From Roseomonas sp. AR75 (lineage in GTDB: Bacteria > Pseudomonadota > Alphaproteobacteria > Acetobacterales > Acetobacteraceae): a stretch of DNA of 64,000 nucleotides. The notes beneath the pieces were generated by a model. The model saw nothing but the letters and a program-made list of their open reading frames with translations, made no database searches and was not told where the DNA came from. Each line of letters starts with the position of its first letter. Positions within the stretch are counted from its first letter, which is position 1. The position numbers and the translations under genes were made by a program. Below are positions 8,548 to 17,583 of the stretch, in pieces. The DNA lies in NCBI RefSeq assembly GCF_005222815.1, contig NZ_STGB01000006.1, forward strand, positions 930,001-994,000. The letters run 5' to 3'.

Positions 8548-9518
8548 GCATCACCATCCCACGCCGCGGCCTGCTGGCCGCCACTGCGCTCCTGCCGCTG
8601 CCGGCGCTGGCGCAGACTCCCTGGCCCTCGCGGCCGATCCGCCTGGTCGTGCCCTTCGCGCCGGGCGGCACCACGGACATCGTTGCGCGGATCCTGGCGC
8701 AGCACATGCAGGAGAGGCTGGGCCAGCCCGTGGTGACGGAGAACCGGCCCGGCGCCGGTGCCACGCTCGCCTCCGGCCAGGTCGCGCAGGCGGCGCCGGA
8801 TGGCTACACGCTGCTGATCTCGAACAGCGCCTCGCACGGCATCTCGCCGAGCATGTTCAAGAACACGCCCTATGATTCGATGAGTGACTTCACGCATATC
8901 GCGCTGGCGGCCACCACCTCCAGCGCGGTGATCGTCAATCCGCGCTACCCCGCGCAGACCTTCCCGGCGCTGCTGGAACTCGGCAAGTCGCGCCCCGACG
9001 GGCTGGATTTCGCCATCTCTGGCCACGGCACCACCACGCATCTGCTGGGCATGCGCATCGGGCTCGCCACCGGGATCAGGATGAACCCGATCCCCTATCG
9101 CGGCGCCGGCCCGGCGCTGCTGGACGTGATGGCCGGTACGGTCGGGCTGATGGTGGACGGCCTGCCGTCTTCCATCGGCCATATCCGCGACGGTGCGGTG
9201 AAGGCGATCGCGGTCGCCGATCCGCAGCGCAACCACAACCTGCCGCAGGTGCCGACGCTGATCGAGAGCGGGCTGCCGGGCATGACCTCCTATTCCTGGT
9301 TCGGCGTCTCGGGTCCGAAGGGCATGCCGGCGCCGATCGTGGACCGGCTGAACACGGAGATCCGCGCGATCCTGAAGCTGCCGGCCGTGCAGCAGCGATA
9401 TCGCGAACTGACGGCGGACCCTGCGGACATGACCCCCGCGCAATACACGGCCTTCATCGCGGAGGAACTGCGCGTCTGGGCCGATGTGGTGCGCCGCACC
9501 GGCATCACCGCGAACTGA
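8544..9518 (+). CDS. Bug-family (TctC-like) periplasmic solute receptor, first of five
   Basis: Extracytoplasmic binding protein of the tripartite tricarboxylate transporter class, 324 residues. It has a signal peptide with a twin-arginine-like start (IPRRGLLAATALL) and a probable cleavage site after ALA near residue 23. The Bug motif VVPFAPGGTTDIVARI follows, then PYRGAGPALLDVMAG in the middle. An AAGGAGG ribosome site precedes the ATG, which overlaps the flavoprotein stop. No TctA or TctB membrane gene is in the window, so it is an orphan receptor that would act for sensing or share a remote transporter. Confidence 0.87.
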   Translation: MSITIPRRGLLAATALLPLPALAQTPWPSRPIRLVVPFAPGGTTDIVARILAQHMQERLGQPVVTENRPGAGATLASGQVAQAAPDGYTLLISNSASHGISPSMFKNTPYDSMSDFTHIALAATTSSAVIVNPRYPAQTFPALLELGKSRPDGLDFAISGHGTTTHLLGMRIGLATGIRMNPIPYRGAGPALLDVMAGTVGLMVDGLPSSIGHIRDGAVKAIAVADPQRNHNLPQVPTLIESGLPGMTSYSWFGVSGPKGMPAPIVDRLNTEIRAILKLPAVQQRYRELTADPADMTPAQYTAFIAEELRVWADVVRRTGITAN

Positions 9519-9531
9519 GCCGTCGCGCGCG

Positions 9532-11061
9532 ATGGCGGAGAGCGGTCTCGCCGCCGCGCGCCGCCTTCTCGATGGCGGGCAATACGCGGCGGCGGCTTCA
9601 GCCTATCGCGAAGCGGCCGCGGCGTATCCTGGCCTTGCCGCGGTCTGGGCCGGCCTCGGCGGGGCCAATGCTGGCCGGGGCGAGTATGGCGAGGCCATCG
9701 CGGCTTTCCGCCGCGCCCTCACCCTCTCGCCGCAGGATGCCGCGCTACGCGTGAACTTCGCGCGCGCGCTGTTCGCCCTCGGTCATGTCACGCCGGCCAT
9801 GCAGGAGACCGAGCGCGCCATCGTGGAAGGCACGCCGGAGGTGCGCGCGGTGGCGCTGCGCAACCAGGCGATCATGGCGCCGGGCGATCCCGCGCTGGAC
9901 AATGCCGCCATCCTCGCGATCCGCCGCCGCTGGGCGGAGGCCGAGGCCGCCTCGGTGCGTCCGCTGAACGCCAGGCCGCGGCGCGGTCCGAAGCTGCGCA
10001 TCGCCTATACCGGCGCCTTCTTCGACAAGCCCAACTGGATGAAGATGTACATGGGCGTGATCAACGCCCATGACCGCGCGCGCTTCGAGGTGAACCTGAT
10101 CGTGGATGGCGGCCTGCCCTGCGCGGAGGCTGGCTATCGCGACCACGATGCCGACCGCATCTGGCATGTCGATGGTGTCCCGAACGAGACGTTGGCGCAG
10201 CATATCGTGGCGGCGGGGATCGACGTGCTGGTGGACCTCAACGGCTACAGCCACCCGTCGCGCCTGCCGCTGCTGCTGCATCGCGCGGCGCCGGTGCAGG
10301 TGGCGTGGAACGGCATGTTCGCCACCACCGGCTTCCCGCATCTGGATGCGCTGGTCGGCGATGAATGGGCGATCCCGCCGGAGGAGGAGCGCTTCTGCAC
10401 GGAGCCGCTACGGCGTGTCGCGCAGACCTACCTGCCCTTCGCCATGTTCTACGCCACGCCGCCTGTCGCGCCGCCGCCTTGCCTGCGCAACGGCCACGTC
10501 ACCTTCGGCAGCTTCGCCTCCGCCTACAAGATCACCGCGCCGACCATCGGCCTGTGGGCCGCAGTGCTGCGCGCCTGCCCGGATGCGCGGCTGCTGCTGC
10601 GCAATCGCGCGCTGGACCATGCTTCGAACCGCGCCGACCTGCTCGGCCGCTTCGCCGCGCAGGGCATCGCGGCGCAGCGCCTGACGCTGCTGGGCGGCGC
10701 GCCGCATGCGGACTTCCTACGTGGCTACGACGAGGTGGACATCGCGCTCGACAGCATCCCCTACAATGGCGGCACGACGACGGTGGAGGCGCTGTGGCAG
10801 GGCGTGCCGGTGCTCACCACCATCGGCGATCGCTGGGCGGGCCGCACCAGCCGCTCGATCCTGATGGCGGCCGGGCTGCCGCACTTCGTCGCGCCCGATG
10901 CAGCGGGCCTTGTCGCACTGGCCGCGCGCCTCGCGGCCGATCCGCCGGCGCTGGCCGCGCAGCGCGCCACGCAGCGCGACCGCATCGCCGCCAGCGCCGC
11001 CGCCGATCCCGCGGCGCTGTGCCGGGAGCTGGAAGCGCTGTACCTGGATCTCGCGCGCTGA
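9532..11061 (+). CDS. TPR protein with SPINDLY/O-GlcNAc-transferase-like (GT41) domain
   Basis: Predicted cytoplasmic glycosyltransferase, 509 residues. Residues about 1-110 form tetratricopeptide helices (AAAYPGLAAVWAGLGGANAG, EAIAAFRRALTLSPQDAALR). The rest resembles the catalytic part of bacterial GT41 proteins: VDLNGYSHPSRLPLLLHRAA, then a late nucleotide-sugar segment with PYNGGTTTVEALWQGVPVLT and DRWAGRTS. Bacterial homologues can glycosylate surface proteins or adhesins, but no obvious acceptor is adjacent. It starts 13 bases after a Bug receptor stop and ends three bases from a convergent SDR stop. The start was taken at MAESGLAAARR. Confidence 0.8.
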   Translation: MAESGLAAARRLLDGGQYAAAASAYREAAAAYPGLAAVWAGLGGANAGRGEYGEAIAAFRRALTLSPQDAALRVNFARALFALGHVTPAMQETERAIVEGTPEVRAVALRNQAIMAPGDPALDNAAILAIRRRWAEAEAASVRPLNARPRRGPKLRIAYTGAFFDKPNWMKMYMGVINAHDRARFEVNLIVDGGLPCAEAGYRDHDADRIWHVDGVPNETLAQHIVAAGIDVLVDLNGYSHPSRLPLLLHRAAPVQVAWNGMFATTGFPHLDALVGDEWAIPPEEERFCTEPLRRVAQTYLPFAMFYATPPVAPPPCLRNGHVTFGSFASAYKITAPTIGLWAAVLRACPDARLLLRNRALDHASNRADLLGRFAAQGIAAQRLTLLGGAPHADFLRGYDEVDIALDSIPYNGGTTTVEALWQGVPVLTTIGDRWAGRTSRSILMAAGLPHFVAPDAAGLVALAARLAADPPALAAQRATQRDRIAASAAADPAALCRELEALYLDLAR

Positions 11062-11064
11062 GCC

Positions 11065-11865
11065 TCAGCCGCAGCGCACCGACATGCCGCCATCCACCAC
11101 CAGCTCCGTGCCGGTGACGAAGCGCGCTTCCTCCGAAGCCAGGAACAGCACGGCATTTGCGGTGTCGCGCCCGTCGCCCGCGAAACCGAGCGGAATGCGC
11201 GACAGGCGCTGCTTCACCAGCGCCTCGACATCGCCGCCGGCGCGCTGGCCGGCCAGCCGCACCTCCACCATCGGCGTGTGCATCTGGCCCGGCACCACCG
11301 TGTTCACGCGGATGCCCTTCGCCGCGTATTGCACCGCCACCACGCGCGAAAGCTGGATGACGCCCGCCTTGGAAGCCGCATAGGCCACCTGCGCCGCGCC
11401 GGTCCATCGGATGCCGGAGGTCGAGGCCATGTTCACCACCGCGCCGCCGCCCTGCCGCTCCATCACCGGCAGCACATGCTTCAGCGTCAGGAAGACGCTC
11501 TTGAGGTTGGTGTCGATCTGCAGGTCCCAGGCGTCTTCCGCCATCTCCACCGGCCCGCCCGCGGCGGAGCCGCCGACATTGTTGACCAGCACGTCGATGC
11601 GCTGATGCCGTGCCACCACAGCCGCCACCAGGCGCGCGATCGCGGCGCCGTCCGTCACGTCCAGCAGCGCCGTCTCGAAGCGACCGCCCTCGGCGGCGAT
11701 GCGCTCGGCGGTCTCGGTCATCGACTCCGGCTTGCGGTCCACGCCGATCACCGTCGCGCCTTCCCGCGCCAGGGCCACCGCGATGGCGCGACCATTCCCC
11801 CAGCCCGGCCCGACGCAGCCGGCGCCGGTGACGATCGCGACCTTGCCGGTGAAGCGCGCGGCCAT
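11065..11865 (-). CDS. Short-chain dehydrogenase/reductase
   Basis: NAD(P)-dependent oxidoreductase of the classical SDR family, 266 residues. It has the N-terminal cofactor loop VAIVTGAGCVGPGWGNGRA, NNVGG in the middle, and the catalytic tyrosine and lysine in YAASK preceded by the usual serine region. The start at MAARFTGK is supported by a GAGGGAGG ribosome site. It is divergent from an IclR regulator with under 100 bases between, so it is a likely target. The substrate cannot be read from the sequence; the neighbourhood suggests a hydroxy acid or cyclic alcohol in a catabolic pathway. Confidence 0.85.
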   Translation of the reverse strand: MAARFTGKVAIVTGAGCVGPGWGNGRAIAVALAREGATVIGVDRKPESMTETAERIAAEGGRFETALLDVTDGAAIARLVAAVVARHQRIDVLVNNVGGSAAGGPVEMAEDAWDLQIDTNLKSVFLTLKHVLPVMERQGGGAVVNMASTSGIRWTGAAQVAYAASKAGVIQLSRVVAVQYAAKGIRVNTVVPGQMHTPMVEVRLAGQRAGGDVEALVKQRLSRIPLGFAGDGRDTANAVLFLASEEARFVTGTELVVDGGMSVRCG

Positions 11866-11904
11866 GGTGTTCCTCCCTCGATGCCGTCGGCTGCTTGCCG
11901 CGAA

Positions 11905-11941
11905 TTTCCGCTGCGTGCAACGTGCTTCCGCAGGTCGGAAA
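11905..11941. promoter_or_regulatory. Possible IclR operator between the SDR and iclR-type genes
   Basis: TTTCCG and CGGAAA form an inverted repeat with about 25 bases between them inside the divergent gap. IclR-family boxes often have this GGAAA/TTTCC flavour, but the spacing is wide, so this is weak evidence. Confidence 0.3.
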
Positions 11942-11960
11942 ATCAGGTTACAAGGCGCGC

Positions 11961-12734
11961 GTGAGGAAACCCGAGACGACGGCAAGAAGGCCAGGAAGGC
12001 CCGCCGCACCACGCCTGGCGCCCGACACGGATGGCAATGTCCGCGCCGTCGACCGCGCCCTCGCCCTGCTGCTGGCCTTCGGGGACAACGAGGCCGCGCT
12101 GCCGCTGGCCGACATCGCCCGCCGCGCCGGGCTGCACATGACCACCGCGCTGCGCCTGCTCGGCACGCTCGAACATCACGGCTTCGTCCGCCGCCTGCCC
12201 GCGGGCGGCTATGCGCTGGGTCCGCAGCTGCTCGTGCTGGGCGAGCGCTTCCGCCGTGGCTTGCGGCTGGAAGACCACGTGCTGCCCGCGCTCGAGCGAC
12301 TGCGCGACGAAAGCCATGAGAGCGCGGCCTTCTTCGTGCGCGAGGGCGCGGCGCGGCGCTGCCTGTTTCGCCGCGACAGCCCGCAGCCGGTGCGCACCGT
12401 CGCGCAGGAAGGCGCGGTGGCGCCGCTGGGGATCGGCGCGCATGGGCGCGCGCTGGTCGCTCTGGAGGCCGACCCGCCGCCGCGCCTGCCCGTCGTCAGC
12501 CGTGGCGAGCGGCTGAAGGAAGTGGCCGCAATCGCCGCGCCGGTACTGGATTCGCGCGGAGAGGTGGCGGGTTCCATCGGCATCACCATGCCGCTCTACC
12601 GCTTCGACGCGGCGGCGGAGGCGCTGTGCCTGCCGCTGGTGCTGCGCGAGGCGGTGGCGCTGACCCGCGCACTCGGCGGCGACCCCGCGCCGGTCGCGAT
12701 GCTTGGCAGGCAAAGTCCGGAGATCGCAGCATGA
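11961..12734 (+). CDS. IclR-family transcriptional regulator
   Basis: DNA-binding regulator, 257 residues. The N-terminal winged helix-turn-helix is seen in LADIARRAGLHMTTALRLLG, and the C-terminal half is the IclR effector domain (SIGITMPLYRFD). A GTG start was chosen at RKPETTARR, which gives a normal family length with a short basic tail. It is divergent from the SDR and overlaps the amidohydrolase start (ATGA), so it probably controls both directions: the SDR, and the amidohydrolase with the following Bug receptor. Confidence 0.85.
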   Translation: MRKPETTARRPGRPAAPRLAPDTDGNVRAVDRALALLLAFGDNEAALPLADIARRAGLHMTTALRLLGTLEHHGFVRRLPAGGYALGPQLLVLGERFRRGLRLEDHVLPALERLRDESHESAAFFVREGAARRCLFRRDSPQPVRTVAQEGAVAPLGIGAHGRALVALEADPPPRLPVVSRGERLKEVAAIAAPVLDSRGEVAGSIGITMPLYRFDAAAEALCLPLVLREAVALTRALGGDPAPVAMLGRQSPEIAA

Positions 12735-13771
12735 GCAGCCCGCCGCAACAGCACTACCTCTCGGTTCGCCCCGACTGGCTGGCGACGACGCCGGAAGACG
12801 CGCTGGATCCGGCCCAGCCCATCATCGACCCGCACCACCATCTGTGGGACCGGCCGGGCTGGCGCTACCTGCTGCATGACTTCCTGGATGACCTGAACAG
12901 CGGCCACGACATCCGCTCCACCGTCTACATCCAGGCCCGCGCGATGCATCGCGCGGACGGGCCGGAGGCGATGCAGCCCGTGGGCGAGACCGAATTCGCC
13001 AACGGCATCGCGGCGATGAGCGCCAGCGGCGGCTACGGCAGGATGCGCGTGAATGCCGGCATCGTCGGATTCGCCGATCTGCGCCATGGCGACGCGATCC
13101 GCCCGGTGCTGGAAGCGCATGTCGCCGCGGGCAGCGGCCGCTTCCGCGGCATCCGCCACATCGCCACCTGGGACCCCGAGCCTGAACTGCTCAATCCCGC
13201 CTACACGCCGGCCGAGGACATGCTGGACAGCGCGGCCTTCCGCGCGGGCTTCGCGCATCTGGCGCCGCTCGGCCTCAGCTACGATGCGTGGCTCTACTTC
13301 CACCAGATCCCGCGCCTCACCGCGCTCGCACGCGCGTTCCCCGGCACGCCCATCGTGCTGGACCATTGCGGCGGCATCCTCGGCATCGGCCGCTACGCCG
13401 GCAGGCGTGACGAGGTCTTCGCGGCCTGGTCGGCCGCGACCGGCGAACTGGCCGGCTGCCCGAACGTGATGGTGAAGCTCGGTGGCCTGGGCATGCGCCA
13501 GCCCGGCTTCGGCTTCGAGGCGCGGGCCCGCGCGCCCTCCTCCATCGAGCTTGCGGAAGCCTGGCGCCCCTGGATGGAGCGATGCATCGAGGCCTTCGGC
13601 ACCGCGCGCTGCATGTTCGAGAGCAACTTTCCCGTGGACAAGGGCGGCTATGCCTATGGCGTCGGATGGAACGCGATGAAGCGCATCGCCGCCGGCGCCA
13701 CCGCGGAGGAGAAGGCCGACCTGTTCTGGCGCAGCGCCGCCCGCTTCTACCGTCTGCCGGATATCGGCTGA
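12731..13771 (+). CDS. Amidohydrolase-2 family metal-dependent hydrolase
   Basis: TIM-barrel hydrolase of the amidohydrolase-2 (LigI/ACMSD-like) family, 346 residues. The metal-binding start IIDPHHHLWDRPGW is visible; later come DHCGGILG and the C-terminal ESNFPVDKGG with the catalytic-region aspartate. Relatives hydrolyse lactones such as 2-pyrone-4,6-dicarboxylate or decarboxylate aromatic-ring products. It is translationally coupled to the IclR regulator upstream and followed within 40 bases by a Bug receptor, which suggests uptake and hydrolysis of one organic acid or lactone. Confidence 0.83.
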   Translation: MSSPPQQHYLSVRPDWLATTPEDALDPAQPIIDPHHHLWDRPGWRYLLHDFLDDLNSGHDIRSTVYIQARAMHRADGPEAMQPVGETEFANGIAAMSASGGYGRMRVNAGIVGFADLRHGDAIRPVLEAHVAAGSGRFRGIRHIATWDPEPELLNPAYTPAEDMLDSAAFRAGFAHLAPLGLSYDAWLYFHQIPRLTALARAFPGTPIVLDHCGGILGIGRYAGRRDEVFAAWSAATGELAGCPNVMVKLGGLGMRQPGFGFEARARAPSSIELAEAWRPWMERCIEAFGTARCMFESNFPVDKGGYAYGVGWNAMKRIAAGATAEEKADLFWRSAARFYRLPDIG

Positions 13772-13810
13772 CGCAACCCGGTTTCACGTCAGCACGCAGG
13801 AGGAACACGC

Positions 13811-14779
13811 ATGAAGTTCAGAAGCATCGCCATCGCGCTGCTCGGCCTGGTGGTCGCCTTGCCCGCCTTTGCGCAGGACCGTTTCCCGACGCGGCCGGTA
13901 CGCTTCGTCGTTCCCTTCGCCGCGGGCGGCCCGAGCGACATCGTCGCGCGCCTGCTGGCGCCGCACATGCAGCAGACGCTCGGGCAGCCGGTGGTGGTGG
14001 ACAACCGCGTCGGCGCCGGTGGCGTCACCGGCGTGGACGTGATCGCGAAAGCCGCGCCGGACGGGTATGTGTTCGGCATCGGCAGCGCCGGCGCGCTGGC
14101 GATCTCGCCCAATCTCGGCCGCGGCACGCCCTACAACCCGCTGCAGGATCTCGCGCCGGTCACGCTCGGCGTGCTGGTGCCGGAGCCGGTGGTGGTGCCG
14201 GGCATCTCGCCCTATCGCAGCCTGCAGGATCTGGTGAACGATGCGCGGGCGCGGCCGGGCGCGCTGAACTTCGGCTCCACCGGCAACGGCTCCATGCCGC
14301 ATCTGGCCGCCGAGCAGCTTCGCGCCGCGGCGGGCCTCGACATGGTGCAGATCGCCTACAACAGCGGCGGGCAGCTCGCCACCGCGATCCTGCGCAACGA
14401 GGTCCAGCTCGGCTTCGCCGACCTGCCGGTGCTGCTGCCGCATATCAGCGCCGGCACCATGCGCGCGCTGGCGGTCGGTACGCCACAGCGCGTGAGCTGG
14501 CTGCCGGACGTGCCGACCTTCCGCGAGCTCGGCATGCCCAGCGTGGATGCCAGCAACTGGCACGGGCTGATCGCGCCGGCGCGTACCGAGCCGCAGGCGC
14601 TCGCGGCGATCCGTCGTGCGGCCATCGCGGCGCTGCAGGATCCCGACATCAGGGCAAAGCTGAACCAGCAGGGCGCCATTCCCGGCGGCAACAGCCCCGA
14701 GGAATTCGGCGCCTTCATGCGCAGCGAGCTCGCCAAATGGGGCGAGGTCATCCGCAAGAACAACATCCGCGTGGATTGA
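13811..14779 (+). CDS. Bug-family periplasmic solute receptor, second of five
   Basis: TctC-like binding protein, 322 residues. The signal peptide ends in LPAFAQ near residue 23, followed by the family motif VVPFAAGGPSDIVARLL and the typical NRVGAGGVTG. An AGGAGGAA ribosome site precedes the ATG. It belongs to the iclR-amidohydrolase unit and ends a few bases from the convergent LysR gene. No TctAB genes are seen. Confidence 0.87.
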   Translation: MKFRSIAIALLGLVVALPAFAQDRFPTRPVRFVVPFAAGGPSDIVARLLAPHMQQTLGQPVVVDNRVGAGGVTGVDVIAKAAPDGYVFGIGSAGALAISPNLGRGTPYNPLQDLAPVTLGVLVPEPVVVPGISPYRSLQDLVNDARARPGALNFGSTGNGSMPHLAAEQLRAAAGLDMVQIAYNSGGQLATAILRNEVQLGFADLPVLLPHISAGTMRALAVGTPQRVSWLPDVPTFRELGMPSVDASNWHGLIAPARTEPQALAAIRRAAIAALQDPDIRAKLNQQGAIPGGNSPEEFGAFMRSELAKWGEVIRKNNIRVD

Positions 14780-14785
14780 CCAACG

Positions 14786-15679
14786 CTAGCCGAGGCGCCG
14801 CGGGTCTGGCGCGGCCATCAGCGCCTCGGCATTTGCTTCGTCCACCAGCCAGTGGCGGAACGCCTGCGCGGCCGGTCGCTGCCGGCCGGGCGGCAGCAAC
14901 AGCCAGTAATGTTCGCCGGTCGCCGCCTCCGTCCCGGGCAGGGGCGTGAGGCGGCGGCGGCGCACCTCCTCCGCCACATAGGCGGGCGGGCAGATCACCG
15001 CGCCGAGTCCCTCCAGCGCGGCCTGGATCGCCAGCGACGTGCTTTCGAACAGCAGTGGCTGCACCGGCCCCGCGCCTCCGCGCTGCGCGGCCTGCCAGGT
15101 CGCCCAGTCGCCGGGCCGCACGCGGCTGCCAAGGCGCGTCAGCCCCGCGGCACCTTCGCGACGCAGCGCCGCGGGCGTCGCATGCGGCATCAGCGTGATC
15201 GGCTGCAGCCGCAACGCGCCCTTCTGCGGCGGGCCGGCATGGCTGCGCACCGCGACATCGAGCCCCTCCCGCGCGAAGTCCACCTGTGCTGCCGTCGAGG
15301 TCATCACTTCGATCTCGATCGCCGGGTGCAGCGCACGGAAGCGCGGCAGGCGCGGGATCAGCCAGCGCAGCGCCCAGGTGGTGTAGGCGCGCACCCGCAG
15401 CGGCGCAGCCGGCCCGGCGCCAAGTTCCGCCGTGGCCTGGCGGATGGCGCCGAACGCCTCGCGCAGCGCTGCGGCGTAGCGCGCGCCGGCCTCGGTCGGC
15501 ACCACGGCATTGGCGCCGCGCTGCAGCAGGGCGACGCCGAGCACGGTCTCCAACTCCCGCACGCGCCGGCTGACGGCAGGCTGTGTCACATTCAGGCGCG
15601 ACGCCGCGGCAGCAAGGCTGCCACGCTCCACGGCAAGCGCGAAGGCGTGCAGCGCGGCGAGCGGCGGCAGGCGGTCCAT
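14786..15679 (-). CDS. LysR-family transcriptional regulator
   Basis: LTTR of 297 residues with an N-terminal winged helix-turn-helix (LAAAASRLNVTQPAVSRRVRE, broken here as residues about 22-42) and a periplasmic-binding-protein-like effector domain. The sequence resembles GcvA-like LysR proteins. It is divergent from a Bug receptor/enoyl-CoA hydratase/acyl-CoA synthetase operon, and a perfect inverted repeat sits in the gap, so it is the likely regulator of that operon. Confidence 0.88.
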   Translation of the reverse strand: MDRLPPLAALHAFALAVERGSLAAAASRLNVTQPAVSRRVRELETVLGVALLQRGANAVVPTEAGARYAAALREAFGAIRQATAELGAGPAAPLRVRAYTTWALRWLIPRLPRFRALHPAIEIEVMTSTAAQVDFAREGLDVAVRSHAGPPQKGALRLQPITLMPHATPAALRREGAAGLTRLGSRVRPGDWATWQAAQRGGAGPVQPLLFESTSLAIQAALEGLGAVICPPAYVAEEVRRRRLTPLPGTEAATGEHYWLLLPPGRQRPAAQAFRHWLVDEANAEALMAAPDPRRLG

Positions 15680-15695
15680 CGGCGCAGCCTAACAA

Positions 15696-15718
15696 AATCT
15701 TGGGGCAGGGCAAAGATT
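15696..15718. promoter_or_regulatory. LysR-type operator: AATCTT-N11-AAGATT
   Basis: A perfect six-base inverted repeat with an 11-base spacer lies in the 107-base divergent gap between lysR and the Bug receptor. It fits the T-N11-A rule for LysR recognition sites and is an AT-rich patch in otherwise GC-rich DNA. It lies 17 bases upstream of the lysR start codon, so it could also mediate autorepression. Confidence 0.65.
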
Positions 15719-15786
15719 CAAAGCTCGACCGCCGCGGTTCCGGGGTGCAGAAGATGCGGCCGAAGAAGCACAAGGAGGAACCCGTC

Positions 15787-16764
15787 ATGCGCCGTCGCCA
15801 CGCCCTTGCCCTTGCGGCCCTGCTGCCAATGCCGCGCCTCGCGCGCGCGCAGCAGGCGGATTTCCCGACCCGGGCGATGCGCCTGGTCATCCCCTTTACG
15901 GCCGGCGGCAGCAACGACATCGTCGGCCGCTTCATCGCGGAGGACATGGCGGCCCGGCTCGGCCACCCCATCGTCATCGAGAACCGCGGCGGTGCCGGCG
16001 GCGTGCTGGGCACCGACCTGGTCGCAAAGGCGGCGCCCGATGGCTACACCATGCTGCTCGCGGGCAGCGGCAGCTTCCTGATCTCCTCCCTGGTGCAGCC
16101 GCGCCTGCCCTTCGATCCCGAGAAGGATTTCGCGCCCATCGGCTTCATCGGCGCCGCGCCGAACGTGATCTGCGTCAACCCCAGCGTGAATGCCCGCAAC
16201 CTTCGGGAGCTTCAGGCCGTGGCGAAGGCCTCGCCAACACCGATGCGCTATGGCTCGCCCGGCGTCGGAACCACGGGCCATGCGCTCGGCGCGATGATCG
16301 GCGTGGTGCTCGGCGCGGAGCTGGAGCCGGTGCACTACCGCGGCACCGGACCGGCCCTGACGGATGTGCTGGCGGGGCGGCTGGAGATCATCACCAACGC
16401 GTCCGCGCCGCTGCAGCCGCATATCGCCTCCGGCCGGCTGCGCGCGCTGGCCATCGCCGGCAAGACCCGCAGCGCCGCGCTGCCGGATGTTCCGACCAGC
16501 GTGGAACAGGGCTTCCCGGAGCTCGACAGCGCCACCTGGTATGCGTTGCTCGCGCCGGCCGGCACGCCGGCTGACCGCATCGCGATCCTGCATCGCGCGC
16601 TGAACGCGACGCTCAACGATCCCGCCATCCGCCGCAAGCTGGTGGAGAACGGGGTGGACGAGATCGCGCCGAGTGCCACGCCCGCCGATCTCGCCGCCCT
16701 GCTGGTGGAGGAGCGGACGCGCTGGAAGCGCGTGGTGGAACGCGCGAAGCTCCGCGTCGAATAG
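15787..16764 (+). CDS. Bug-family periplasmic solute receptor, third of five
   Basis: TctC-like binding protein, 325 residues. The signal peptide is short (MRRRHALALAALL, cleavage near ARAQQ) and followed by VIPFTAGGSNDIVGRFI. An AAGGAGGAA ribosome site supports the ATG; in-frame codons upstream are non-coding shadow. It is the first gene of the LysR-controlled operon with the enoyl-CoA hydratase and acyl-CoA synthetase, which suggests that the ligand is an organic acid activated to a CoA ester. Confidence 0.87.
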   Translation: MRRRHALALAALLPMPRLARAQQADFPTRAMRLVIPFTAGGSNDIVGRFIAEDMAARLGHPIVIENRGGAGGVLGTDLVAKAAPDGYTMLLAGSGSFLISSLVQPRLPFDPEKDFAPIGFIGAAPNVICVNPSVNARNLRELQAVAKASPTPMRYGSPGVGTTGHALGAMIGVVLGAELEPVHYRGTGPALTDVLAGRLEIITNASAPLQPHIASGRLRALAIAGKTRSAALPDVPTSVEQGFPELDSATWYALLAPAGTPADRIAILHRALNATLNDPAIRRKLVENGVDEIAPSATPADLAALLVEERTRWKRVVERAKLRVE

Positions 16765-16794
16765 ATCTCCGCGTCGCATAGAAGGACCGACAGC

Positions 16795-17583
16795 ATGAGC
16801 GAAGAAACCGCCATCGCCTACGCGGTGGAGGATGGGATCGCCACGCTCCGCATCAATCGACCGGAGCGGCGCAACGCCATCGACGACGCGACGCGCCGGG
16901 AGATGATCGCCGCGCTGGAGGAAGCAGGGGCCGATGCCGCCGTGCGCGCGCTCGTCGTCACCGGCACCGGCAGCGCCTTCTGCGCCGGCGGCGATGTGCG
17001 CGGCATGCAGCAACGCCTGTCCGCCCCGGCCGAGGAGGTCGCCTTCAACGGCTGGCGCCGCCAGGGCCGCACGCATCGCGCCGTCGCGCTGCTGCACAAC
17101 TTCCCAAAGCCCACCATCGCCGCGGTGAACGGCGCCGCCGCCGGCCTTGGCTGCGACGTCGCGCTGGCCTGCGACTTCGTGATGGCGGCGGAGAGTGCGC
17201 ATTTCACCATGAGCTTCGTCGCCCGCGGCCTGATCCCCGATGGCGGCGGCATGTATTTCCTGCCGCGCCGCGTCGGCCTGGCGCGCGCGAAGGAACTGGT
17301 GTTCAGCGGCCGCCGCGTCGGCGCGGCGGAGGCGCTGGCGATGGGCATGATCGAGCGCGTGGTGCCGGATGCCGAGCTTCCCGCCGCCGCCGCGGCGTGG
17401 GCGAAGGAGCTCTCCGCCGGCTCACCCGCCGCGTTGGCACTCGCGAAATCCGTGCTCGACCGCTCGCTGGAGATGAGCTTCGAGGACGTGCTGGCGGAAG
17501 GCGCGAAGGCGCAGGCCATCTGCTACACCACCGGCGAGCACCGCGCGTCCGTCGAAGCCTTCCTACAGAAGTCGAAGCGATGA
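16795..17583 (+). CDS. Enoyl-CoA hydratase/isomerase family protein
   Basis: Crotonase-fold enzyme, 262 residues, acting on acyl-CoA thioesters. The oxyanion-hole segment AFCAGGDVRGMQ and the second conserved region RGLIPDGGGMYFLPRRVG are visible. The latter has Asp where hydratases often carry the catalytic Glu, so isomerase or another crotonase chemistry is possible. It overlaps the downstream acyl-CoA synthetase by ATGA and follows the Bug receptor by 30 bases, one operon. Confidence 0.85.
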   Translation: MSEETAIAYAVEDGIATLRINRPERRNAIDDATRREMIAALEEAGADAAVRALVVTGTGSAFCAGGDVRGMQQRLSAPAEEVAFNGWRRQGRTHRAVALLHNFPKPTIAAVNGAAAGLGCDVALACDFVMAAESAHFTMSFVARGLIPDGGGMYFLPRRVGLARAKELVFSGRRVGAAEALAMGMIERVVPDAELPAAAAAWAKELSAGSPAALALAKSVLDRSLEMSFEDVLAEGAKAQAICYTTGEHRASVEAFLQKSKR

